Of a stretch of DNA of 6,278 nt, positions 1 through 6,210 are shown piece by piece. Position 1 is the stretch's first letter. Every line of letters starts with the position of its first letter. The notes beneath the pieces were generated by a model. That model did no database searches, had not been told where the DNA came from, and saw only the letters and a list, made by a program, of their open reading frames with translations. The position numbers and the translations under genes are program-made. This DNA is from JALHQU01 sp043745295. GTDB lineage: Bacteria > Planctomycetota > Planctomycetia > Gemmatales > Gemmataceae. The DNA lies in NCBI GenBank assembly GCA_043745295.1, contig JAYTTN010000320.1:1-6278 (forward strand). Reading direction: 5' to 3'.

Positions 1-133
1 GGACGGACGCGGTGCGGGCCAGCGACAGGGCGTAGGCGAACAGCTCGTCGGCGGTGGCCCACGACCCGTCCGCCACCGCCTCGGCGACGAACCGGGCCAA
101 CTCCGGCGGCAGGGTGACGGTGAAGGCGATCAT
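1..133 (-). CDS. ParD-like ribbon-helix-helix antitoxin, N-terminal part (cut by window edge)
   Basis: The minus strand reads ATG at 133-131 and stays open to the window edge, giving 44 residues. It begins MIAFTVTLPPELARF, the pattern of a ribbon-helix-helix DNA-binding antitoxin: a short beta strand (FTVTLP) followed by two amphipathic helices. The core closely resembles the neighbouring complete antitoxin (TVTLPAEYADWLE in that protein; both follow with a W/Y-[AT]-T turn and an Ala-rich helix), so the two are probably paralogues of one family. It lies 22 bases downstream of the toxin stop on the same strand, with only a weak GAG-type ribosome site. By family knowledge it would repress its own operon and neutralise a toxin, which would lie beyond the left edge. 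The C-terminal toxin-binding half is not visible, so a stand-alone regulator cannot be excluded. Confidence 0.72.
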   Translation of the reverse strand, partial: MIAFTVTLPPELARFVAEAVADGSWATADELFAYALSLARTASV

Positions 134-155
134 CGGCGGCGGTCTCGGAGGGCTG

Positions 156-455
156 TCAACGGGTGTCGAACAGTGAGTCGTCGATGAGCCGTCGGCCGTC
201 GAGGACGCGGATGATCTCGACGCCGGTCGTGGTGTCGCGGAAAAACACCACATGCTTCATCACGGCGATCTGCCGCAATCCGAACGGGCGGAACGTCGTA
301 GGTCGGCCGCAGTTCGGATTCCGGCCAACCACGCGAAACGTCCGGCGGAACGCGGCCGCCAGCTTGAGGGCGTATTTCCGCGAATGTGCGGTGTAGTATG
401 TCAGCAGGTCGTCAACATCGGCTGTCGCAGGTGCGGTCAGTCGGGCTTTGCTCAT
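156..455 (-). CDS. ParE/RelE-family toxin of a type II toxin-antitoxin system
   Basis: This 99-residue protein has the ParE/RelE layout. An N-terminal strand and 'A..DVDDLLTYY' helix (residues 8-21) are followed by a long basic helix (26-45, AFRRTF), the N-P-x-x-G-R turn (46-51) and a C-terminal sheet. The sheet carries 'KHVVFFRD' (67-74), 'VEIIRVLDGRR' (79-89) and the tail 'DSLF' (93-96). ParE members inhibit DNA gyrase and RelE members cut mRNA. The IIRVLDGRR end and the ParD-like partner favour ParE, but the target cannot be read from sequence. A longer frame runs upstream to 533, but the start at 455 is chosen because its ATG overlaps the antitoxin TGA as ATGA and the protein then begins at the normal family position. 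Hand counts give 53-55 % GC in lines 241-300 and 361-420 (about 61 % over 241-420) against about 75 % in sampled glcF and TPR lines, consistent with horizontal arrival. Confidence 0.88.
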   Translation of the reverse strand: MSKARLTAPATADVDDLLTYYTAHSRKYALKLAAAFRRTFRVVGRNPNCGRPTTFRPFGLRQIAVMKHVVFFRDTTTGVEIIRVLDGRRLIDDSLFDTR

Positions 456-742
456 CTCGCAGCCCCCACCGGGGCCGGTTCCGCCGATAACCGGCCGATC
501 CACTCTTCCATGAACTCCTCGCCATCCACGCACTCGCCCCGATCTGCCGACTCGATCCCTTCCAGGATGAGTGCGTGCAGCTTCGACCCCGGCAGGATCG
601 GCTCCTCGTCCTCGCAGTCGGTCTTGAACGCATCCACCGCCGCGAGGACGGCGGCGTCCAACGTGGTGTAGTCGCCGGCGGCGACGCGGGTCTCCAGCCA
701 GTCGGCATACTCGGCGGGCAGCGTGACGGTGATCGTTTTCAC
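452..742 (-). CDS. ParD-like antitoxin, ribbon-helix-helix type
   Basis: This 96-residue protein starts at GTG (742-740). Residues 3-9 (TITVTLP) form the ribbon strand, and residues 10-40 the two helices of a ribbon-helix-helix DNA-binding domain. An acidic linker (DCEDEEP, 42-48) leads to a C-terminal toxin-binding region with the ParD-type pattern 'LHALILEGIESADRG' (55-69) and an amphipathic end 'EEFMEEWIGRL'. Family knowledge: the C-terminal half wraps the toxin and the N-terminal half represses the operon. The GTG is preferred because GGGGGA lies 6 bases upstream and no ATG occurs before residue 78. The GTG overlaps the stop of glcF (GTGA), and its own TGA overlaps the toxin ATG (ATGA), so the three genes look translationally coupled. 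A normal ParD operator would have to lie inside the 3' end of glcF. Confidence 0.85.
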   Translation of the reverse strand: MKTITVTLPAEYADWLETRVAAGDYTTLDAAVLAAVDAFKTDCEDEEPILPGSKLHALILEGIESADRGECVDGEEFMEEWIGRLSAEPAPVGAAR

Positions 743-2097
743 TTGCGGTCCCCCAGTTGGCCCCGGATTTCCGACGGCATTGTACCCGAATAGCTGGCCC
801 ACAGCGCGTCCACGGGGTGGGCGCACCAGATGTCCGGGGCGACCGCCTTCAGGTGCTTGAAGATCTGCATCAGGCAGCCGACGTTGCCGGTGAACAGGGC
901 CGTCGCGCCGGTCGCCCGGATGTTCTCGGCCTTGCGGTCGCCCAGCTTCGCCGCCATCTCCGGCTGCGTCAGGTTGTAGCTGCCGGCCGCGCCGCAGCAC
1001 AACTCCGTCTCGTTCAGCGGCACCAGCTCCAGGCCGGGAATCGCCTCGAGCAGCGTGCGGGGCTGCTTCTGAATCTGCTGTGCGTGCCGCAGGTGGCAGG
1101 CGTCGTGATAAGTCGCCTTGATCGGCAGCGGGTGCGTCGGCATCACCAGGCCGAGGTCGTACAGGAACTCGGACACGTCCCGCACCTTGGCGTTGAGGGC
1201 GGCGGCCGCGTCCGCCTGCGGCGTGTCGTGCATCATGTGCGCGTAGTCCTTCAGCATGGCCCCGCACCCGGCCGCGTTCGTGATGACCGCGTCCACGTCC
1301 TTCCACGCCGGGCCGCCGACGCCGAAGGCGTCGCAGTTGCCCGCCGCCAGCGCGCGGGCCGTGTCCTCCATCCCGGAGTGGTAGTGCAGCGCGCCGCAGC
1401 ACTGCTGCGCGCGGGGAATCAGCACCTCGCAGCCGTTCGCTTGCAGCACCATCGCCGTGTTGTAGTTGGTCCGTGGATAGAGCGCGTCGGCCACGCACCC
1501 CAGGAACAGCGCCACCCGCGCCCGCTTCGGGCCGATGGCCGGCAGCACTTCCGGCAGGCTTCCGTAGTGCCGTTTCAGCGGCGGCAGCATCCCGTGCATC
1601 GCCCGCAGTCGCTTCGGCAGCAGCTTGACGACGGTGTTCCGCGCCACCCAGTCCAGCCCGGTCCACTGGGCGAACCGGGCACCGGCCAGCGCCAGCCGGG
1701 TCCGCCGGCGACTGGGGAAAATCTTGAACAGCATCCACCGCTGAATCCAGCTCAAACTCGCCGTGGTGCGGCCCGGCTCGGCGTGTTCCATGTGTTCGCG
1801 GAACGGCTCGATGAGCCGGCCGTACTGGACACCGGACGGGCACGCGGTCTCGCACGCCCGGCAGTTCAGGCAACTGTCCAGGTGCCCCTTCACGGTGGCG
1901 TCCAGTTCCAGCTTGCCGTCGATGACCTGCCGCATCAGGTAGATGCGGCCGCGCGGGCTGGCCGCCTCGTTGCCGGTCTCCACATACGTCGGGCAGGCGG
2001 CCGTACAGAGGCCGCAGTGGACGCAGTCGAGAATCAACTCGTAGTCGATCTTCGGACCGGCGAGCGGCAGCGCGGCGCGGACGGGGGCGGTGGTCAT
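739..2097 (-). CDS. glcF: Glycolate oxidase iron-sulfur subunit GlcF
   Basis: This 452-residue protein is about the usual GlcF length. The N-terminus has two 4Fe-4S motifs of the CxxCxxCxxxCP type at C25/C28/C31/C35 and C76/C79/C82/C86. The C-terminal two thirds hold two cysteine-rich CCG domains: C201, C233-C234-G and C278 in the first, and C334, C367-C368-G and C408 in the second. Together this is the GlcF architecture; LutA-type proteins have the CCG domains without the ferredoxin part. In known systems GlcF joins GlcD and GlcE at the membrane to oxidise glycolate to glyoxylate and pass electrons to the quinone pool. No glcD or glcE lies on either side here. The frame is open upstream to 2202, but that extension is Pro/Gly-rich low complexity and enters the promoter region of the divergent gene, so the ATG at 2097 is taken; its ribosome site is weak. 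The last 16 residues after HPVDALWASY run into the antitoxin start. A related two-[4Fe-4S] heterodisulfide-reductase-like oxidase subunit is the main alternative. Confidence 0.93.
   Translation of the reverse strand: MTTAPVRAALPLAGPKIDYELILDCVHCGLCTAACPTYVETGNEAASPRGRIYLMRQVIDGKLELDATVKGHLDSCLNCRACETACPSGVQYGRLIEPFREHMEHAEPGRTTASLSWIQRWMLFKIFPSRRRTRLALAGARFAQWTGLDWVARNTVVKLLPKRLRAMHGMLPPLKRHYGSLPEVLPAIGPKRARVALFLGCVADALYPRTNYNTAMVLQANGCEVLIPRAQQCCGALHYHSGMEDTARALAAGNCDAFGVGGPAWKDVDAVITNAAGCGAMLKDYAHMMHDTPQADAAAALNAKVRDVSEFLYDLGLVMPTHPLPIKATYHDACHLRHAQQIQKQPRTLLEAIPGLELVPLNETELCCGAAGSYNLTQPEMAAKLGDRKAENIRATGATALFTGNVGCLMQIFKHLKAVAPDIWCAHPVDALWASYSGTMPSEIRGQLGDRK
749..754 (-). promoter_or_regulatory. 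Ribosome binding site of the ParD-like antitoxin
   Basis: On the minus strand GGGGGA is followed by the 6-base spacer CCGCAA and then the GTG start. The site lies within the last codons of glcF. It supports the GTG as the true start and means the antitoxin can be loaded by fresh ribosomes as well as by those terminating on glcF. Confidence 0.6.
779..784 (-). promoter_or_regulatory. Possible -10 element inside the glcF 3' end (TACAAT)
   Basis: The minus strand reads TACAAT, five of six bases of the sigma-70 -10 consensus, 37 bases upstream of the antitoxin GTG. No convincing -35 is present at 16-18 bases. It could give the toxin-antitoxin pair its own transcript within the glcF operon, but it also encodes ordinary glcF residues. 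The call is weak. Confidence 0.2.
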
Positions 2098-2225
2098 GGG
2101 TCGGGACGAAAGAGGCGGAGGGGCGGGCGTGGGGGAATTGTATCGGGGAACGCCGCCGCCGCCTCGCCCGTGCCGCGAACCTGACGTACAGTGAACCCGC
2201 ACTGCCCCGACGCCTGGAGGTCCGA
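2098..2225. promoter_or_regulatory. Divergent intergenic region between glcF and the TPR gene
   Basis: These 128 bases separate two divergent start codons, so promoters for both directions are expected. On the minus strand TACAAT at 2142-2137 is a good -10 match, 39 bases ahead of the glcF ATG, but the sequence 17 bases further up is GC-rich with no TTGACA. On the plus strand TACAGT at 2187-2192 is a weaker -10 candidate, also without a -35. I see no long palindrome suggesting a specific operator. Confidence 0.45.
2216..2220 (+). promoter_or_regulatory. Shine-Dalgarno site of the TPR gene
   Basis: GGAGG lies 5 bases before the ATG at 2226. It is the clearest ribosome binding site in the window and fixes this start. 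Confidence 0.7.
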
Positions 2226-5135
2226 ATGAACGACGAACTCCGCCGCCGATTCCCGGACATGACGCCCATCACCGCGCCGCCGTCCCTGTCCTCGATCAAC
2301 GGCATCGGCACGCAGTTGAACGGCCGCCGCGACTTCGACGCGGACACCGGCACTTACGTCGCCACCCAGACGTTCGCCGTCGTGTTCGTCCCGCTCGTCG
2401 CCGTCGGCGCGTACCGCGTCGCCGACGCCCCCAGCGGCGGCTGGTACTTCGTCGGCCGGGTGCCGCTGTCGCGGTTCGCCAAGCGGTGGAACGTCGGTCT
2501 TCTTCTCGCCGTCCTCGCCCTGGTCGGCGGATTGATGTACCGCAGTCACGTCCACTCGCCCGACTATCTGGCCGGGGTGAAGATCGCCGACGCGGAGGCC
2601 GCCGCCGCCGACGGAAAGTTCGGGAAAGCGGCCGAAACCTACCGCGACGTGATCCTCGGCTCGACCGGGCGGGTGGCCGAGGCGAAGCAGAAGTTCGCCG
2701 CGCTCCTGCAACTGTCGGACGGCTCGGGCACGGAGCTGGCGGCCGCTTTCCGCGTCGCGGCCGACCTGAACCGGTCGGCGCGGGGCGTCGTCCCGGACCT
2801 GTACGCGACCGGCGTCGGACAGGCCGAGGCGCGGGCGGCGGCCGACCCGGCGGGCGCGCTGGCGGTGCTGGAAGCCGTCGCGCCGCTGGCCACGAACCCG
2901 GCCGCCCCACTGGCCGTCCGGCGGACGCTGCTCGAACGGCTGACGGCGGCGACGCCCGACGACCCCGACCTCGCATCGAAGTTGGCCGTCGTGTACGAGG
3001 CGACCGGCGACCGCGCGAAGTGCGAGGCGCTGCTGACCCCGCACGCCGCCCGGCTGGGCACCCGCGAGGGGGCGGCGGTCCTCGGTCGGCTGTACGCCGG
3101 GCAGGGCAAGTTCGACGAGGCGGCGAGACTGCTGAAACCCTACGTGGACGCCAAGCTGCCGGCCCTGCGGGACGCCGAGGCGCGGTTCGCCGGGGCGATC
3201 ACCGCCGCCAACAAGCGGGTCCTCGACGCCCTCGAAAAGGGGGCCGCGGCGGGGTTCGATTACGCCGCCTACAAGCGCGCCGCGGTCGCCGACCAGGACG
3301 CCATGGTGCGGGACCACGTGCTGGCCGCGACGAAGGACGACCCGACCATCCGCGACGCCCGGCAGGCCGTCGCCGACTCGTCGGGGGTGGTCCCCGCCGC
3401 CCTCGACTTGGGGCTGGTCTACCTGCAGCTCGGGCAGGCGGTGGCCGACCCGGCGGTGCGGACCGGGCGGTTCGCGGCCGCCGAGCAGACGTTCCTGTCG
3501 ATCCGCGCGTTCGCCGGCGAGTCGGACACGTTCCGCCTGTCGCTCGGCCAGGTCTACTACTGGTTGAGCAAGCCGGCCGAGGGGAAGAAGGAGTTCGACG
3601 CCGCGCTGGCAACCGCCCACCGGTCCACGGACTGCCTCCTCGGCGTGGCCGGCATGCTCCGCGAGGTGGGCGCGACGACGGAGGCCCGCGCGCTCGCCGA
3701 AGAGGCGCACGCCCAGGAGACGGACCTGCCGAAGAAGCACGCCGCCGCCCGCTTCCGCTCCCTCCTGTTCACCGACCTGGACGACGACATCGCGTGGCTG
3801 GCGAAGGCCGACCCGGCCGACCCGACGGTGAAGGCTAGCCTGGCGTCCGCCCGCGGACACAAGGCGCTGCTGGACGGCAAGGACGCGGACGCCGCCGACC
3901 ATTACCGCGCCGCCATCGCCGTGTACGCCACCCTGCCGGAGACCGCGGCCACCCTGAACAACTCGGCCCTCGTCCACTTCCAACTGGCCCAGGTGACGAA
4001 CGACCCGAAGGAGTTCGCCGTGGGCGCGGACAAGCTCGACCGCGCCATCGCCCTCAAGCCGTCGGACAGCATCCTGCTGCACAACTCGGCCACCGTCGTC
4101 CTGGAAGCGGCCGTCCGCGACGCCGTCGGCGGGGCCGTCGATCTGAAGGCGATCAAGCGGTCGGCGTCCTTCGATTTGCTGCCCTTCCTGGCGAACGACG
4201 CGGCCGGCCGCAAGGCCGTCGCGGACAGGATTCGGGCGCACCCCGGCGCGGTCAAGGCCCGCGGGTACTACGAGAAGCTGATGCTGCTCGCGCCGAAGCG
4301 GACGGACTCGTACTCGCGGCTGGGCGAGCTGCTGTACGCCCTGCGGGACGCGGCCGGGCTGAAGGCGGTCGCCGACCGCGCGGCCGCCGCCGACCTGGAC
4401 CGCTTGCTGGAAGAGAAGGAACACCTCGACTACCTGTCGGGCGCGGCGGTGGTGAAGATGAAAGAGGAGTTGGTCCAGTCGGCGGCGCGGGCGAAGGAAG
4501 CACTGGCGGCCGTGGCCGACCGCAAGGACGCGACTTATGCGGTCGCCGTCACCCGCGTCGTGACCCTCACCATCGCGGCCGCCGCGCTGGGCGGACCGGC
4601 CGACGCGGACGCGGCCGTCGCCCTGGCGGAGAAGGCGTTCGCGGCCGCTCCGTCGGACGGCTCCCGGCAGACGCTCCAAACGGCGCTCGCCTTCCGCGCG
4701 CGCGGCAAGCTGGCGGCCGTCAACGCCGAGTACCGCACGCTCGCCGCCGCGACGGCGCGCTCCCTCGGCAAGGATCTGCTGGAGTACGTGCTGCTCGCCG
4801 GCGGGCCGCTGGCCGACGCCGCATCCGGTCTGGAGGACGTGAAGCGGTGGCGGGCGATGCTGAAGAAGGCGTCGGCGGACGGGGCCGACTTCGGGCCGTC
4901 CAGTTGGGCGGTCCTCGTGGGGTCGGACGCCACGGTCGCTGCGGCGGTGGCGAAGGCGGCCGTCACGGACGACTCGGCCGCGCACTCGCGGGCGATCCGG
5001 CAGCGGGTCGCCCCGTACCTCGCTACGACTGCTTTGACCGACTACTTCGCCCGCCGCATGGCCGGCCGGGCGGACGCCGCCGCCGTCCTCGACGACCTGC
5101 GGAAGATGGGGGTCGCGCTGCCCGCGCCGAAGTGA
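2226..5135 (+). CDS. Large membrane-anchored TPR-repeat protein
   Basis: This 969-residue protein starts at an ATG with a strong GGAGG site. Residues 22-89 form a distinct module: INGIGTQLNGRRDFD, TGTYVATQ, a hydrophobic stretch (50-62), GAYRV, then GGWYFVGRVPL. I recall similar modules at the front of other bacterial, especially planctomycete, membrane proteins; this is memory and not a search result. A clear transmembrane segment follows at about 89-105, preceded by basic residues (RFAKRW), which favours an N-inside orientation with the rest outside the cytoplasmic membrane. The remainder is Ala-rich and helical with degenerate TPR-like units. The best are at about 111-145 (DGKFGKAAETYRD), 291-307 (GKFDEAARLLKPY), 445-497, 542-613 (DAADHYRAAIAVY, NNSALVHFQLAQ, KLDRAIALKPSD) and 690-730. 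No catalytic motif is visible. A scaffold or assembly role in the envelope is an inference. The ExbB-like gene follows 220 bases later on the same strand, so a functional link is possible, but the gap argues against tight operon coupling. Confidence 0.85.
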   Translation: MNDELRRRFPDMTPITAPPSLSSINGIGTQLNGRRDFDADTGTYVATQTFAVVFVPLVAVGAYRVADAPSGGWYFVGRVPLSRFAKRWNVGLLLAVLALVGGLMYRSHVHSPDYLAGVKIADAEAAAADGKFGKAAETYRDVILGSTGRVAEAKQKFAALLQLSDGSGTELAAAFRVAADLNRSARGVVPDLYATGVGQAEARAAADPAGALAVLEAVAPLATNPAAPLAVRRTLLERLTAATPDDPDLASKLAVVYEATGDRAKCEALLTPHAARLGTREGAAVLGRLYAGQGKFDEAARLLKPYVDAKLPALRDAEARFAGAITAANKRVLDALEKGAAAGFDYAAYKRAAVADQDAMVRDHVLAATKDDPTIRDARQAVADSSGVVPAALDLGLVYLQLGQAVADPAVRTGRFAAAEQTFLSIRAFAGESDTFRLSLGQVYYWLSKPAEGKKEFDAALATAHRSTDCLLGVAGMLREVGATTEARALAEEAHAQETDLPKKHAAARFRSLLFTDLDDDIAWLAKADPADPTVKASLASARGHKALLDGKDADAADHYRAAIAVYATLPETAATLNNSALVHFQLAQVTNDPKEFAVGADKLDRAIALKPSDSILLHNSATVVLEAAVRDAVGGAVDLKAIKRSASFDLLPFLANDAAGRKAVADRIRAHPGAVKARGYYEKLMLLAPKRTDSYSRLGELLYALRDAAGLKAVADRAAAADLDRLLEEKEHLDYLSGAAVVKMKEELVQSAARAKEALAAVADRKDATYAVAVTRVVTLTIAAAALGGPADADAAVALAEKAFAAAPSDGSRQTLQTALAFRARGKLAAVNAEYRTLAAATARSLGKDLLEYVLLAGGPLADAASGLEDVKRWRAMLKKASADGADFGPSSWAVLVGSDATVAAAVAKAAVTDDSAAHSRAIRQRVAPYLATTALTDYFARRMAGRADAAAVLDDLRKMGVALPAPK

Positions 5136-5194
5136 TCGACGGATTCCGCCCGCCGGCGGGAACTTCGCCCCCGGCGTCCGCGTCCCAGATAATA

Positions 5195-5219
5195 TCCCGA
5201 CCGGCGTTCGGGACATTTT
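5195..5219 (+). terminator. Candidate intrinsic terminator after the TPR gene
   Basis: A perfect 6-bp stem, TCCCGA (5195-5200) and TCGGGA (5208-5213), with a 7-base loop is followed after CA by TTTT (5216-5219). It starts 60 bases after the TPR stop codon. The stem is short and the T run brief. A nearby palindrome CCCGCCGGCGGG (5149-5160) adds further local structure but has no T run. Confidence 0.35.
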
Positions 5220-5223
5220 CCGC

Positions 5224-5259
5224 TTGACGTTGGACGGCTCCCGGTTTTCCTTTTACAGT
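5224..5259 (+). promoter_or_regulatory. Candidate promoter of the exbB-like gene
   Basis: This is the most AT-rich patch of the 220-base gap. TACAGT (5254-5259) can serve as -10, with TTGGAC (5230-5235) as -35 at 18 bases. A better -35 hexamer, TTGACG (5224-5229), sits 24 bases away, which is too far for standard spacing. Just after it, TGTTGTAACA (5259-5268) is a small inverted repeat with 4-base arms. A promoter is needed here if the hairpin upstream terminates transcription, but the exact hexamers are uncertain. Confidence 0.35.
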
Positions 5260-5355
5260 GTTGTAACAGCTCCTTCCGGTCCACCCGCGCCCACCGCTGG
5301 TCGCGGCGACACCGGCGGACTCGCGATGACCCGACGGACCCCCATCGGACTCCCT

Positions 5356-6195
5356 ATGAGCTTCTCTCTCTTGTGGCGGTCGTCGAACGGCCGCGTCTGC
5401 CTCGCGGTGATGGTCGCCGCGGCGGTGGCCCTGCTCGCTCCGGCGACCGGGTTCGCCCAGGACGCCGGCGAGGCCGCGAAGGCAGCGGACAACAGCAGTG
5501 GCGGCAACAGCCCGTTCGAGATCTTCATCCACATCGTCAAGTCGGTCGGCTTCTTCTGGATCGTGCTGCTGCCCGTCTCCCTGTGGCTGGTCGCCCTGGT
5601 GGTGCTGCTCGCCCTCGACCTCCGCGGCACGTCCGCCGTCCCGCCGGGGTTCGTGGACGAGTTCACCGACATCGTGAACAAGCGGAAGTTCAAGGAGGCG
5701 TTCGAGATGGCCAAGGAGGACCCGTCCTTCCTCGGCCGGGTCTTGACGGCCGGCATGGGCCGGTTGCAGTACGGCCTGGAGGACGCCCGCGAGGCGGCCC
5801 TGAGCAAGCTGGAAACGATCAAATCCGACAAGGACCAGAAGAACAACTACACGGCCGTCATCGCCACCTTGGGGCCGCTGCTGGGGCTGGTCGGCACGGT
5901 GTACGGGATGATCGACTCGTTCATGGAACTGAGCAAGGGCGAGAACCCGCCGGCGTCGAAGCTGGCCAACGGCATCTCGCACGCCCTGGCGGTGACGCTG
6001 GTGGGGGTGGCCATCTCGGTGCCGGCCATCGCCCTGAACACGTTCTTCCGCAACCGCATCACGCAAGTGTCGATGGACGTGGGCCACGTCGCCGAGGACT
6101 TGCTGACGCAGATGTACCACAACTCGAAGAAGGCCGCGCCGGGTGCCACCCCCACCCCGCCGCCCCCCCCGGCCGCCACGCCGTCGCGGGCGTAG
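5356..6195 (+). CDS. ExbB/TolQ/MotA-family proton channel protein with signal peptide
   Basis: From the ATG at 5356 this is 279 residues. Residues 1-34 look like a cleavable signal peptide: basic R8-R13, hydrophobic 14-30, and likely cleavage after GFA before Q35. A short Asn/Ser/Gly linker leads to a first transmembrane helix at about 60-88, then a charged cytoplasmic loop with an Ala-rich helical stretch (DEFTDIVNKRKFKEAFEMAK, 101-120). The ExbB signature follows: TLGPLLGLVGTVYGMID (171-187) and LANGISHALAVTLVGVAISV (203-222), the second and third channel helices, with the conserved threonine at 214. The tail from 262 is Pro/Ala-rich. ExbB proteins form pentamers that, with ExbD/TolR, use the proton gradient to power outer-membrane work. 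No exbD is in the window. An ATG at 5326 (289 residues) is also possible; 5356 is preferred because the signal peptide then has normal length, though neither start has a strong ribosome site. The symbol is left blank because ExbB, TolQ and relatives cannot be told apart here. Confidence 0.88.
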   Translation: MSFSLLWRSSNGRVCLAVMVAAAVALLAPATGFAQDAGEAAKAADNSSGGNSPFEIFIHIVKSVGFFWIVLLPVSLWLVALVVLLALDLRGTSAVPPGFVDEFTDIVNKRKFKEAFEMAKEDPSFLGRVLTAGMGRLQYGLEDAREAALSKLETIKSDKDQKNNYTAVIATLGPLLGLVGTVYGMIDSFMELSKGENPPASKLANGISHALAVTLVGVAISVPAIALNTFFRNRITQVSMDVGHVAEDLLTQMYHNSKKAAPGATPTPPPPPAATPSRA

Positions 6196-6210
6196 TCGCG
6201 GCTGTCTGTG

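Noticed and set aside
757..2184. Long plus-strand open frame opposite glcF
   Set aside because: Composition is Arg/His/Gln-rich without motifs, while the minus strand carries all the diagnostic GlcF cysteines.
452..2353. Single 633-codon minus frame running through glcF into the antitoxin
   Set aside because: Only the last 96 codons are a real gene (the antitoxin). The upstream part is the out-of-frame shadow of glcF.
5149..5160. Palindrome CCCGCCGGCGGG as a terminator
   Set aside because: The stem is only 4 bp if a loop is allowed, with no T run after it. Such palindromes are common in DNA this rich in G and C.
2094..5216. Very long minus-strand open frame (1040 codons) opposite the TPR gene
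   Set aside because: Its translation is a low-complexity Arg/Gly/Val mix with no domain, as expected from the antisense of GC-rich codons. The plus-strand frame has a good ribosome site, a membrane helix and TPR-like repeats.
2187..5260. Shared TACAGTG heptamer upstream of the TPR gene (2187-2193) and the exbB-like gene (5254-5260)
   Set aside because: Two intergenic regions of 128 and 220 bases are expected to share a heptamer or two by chance, and no common -35 accompanies it. It is not evidence of a common regulator.
5224..5355. N-terminal extension of the exbB-like gene from a TTG at 5224
   Set aside because: The added residues are Pro/Gly/Ser-rich and come before the signal peptide, and the region looks like a promoter. 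There is no ribosome site ahead of the TTG.
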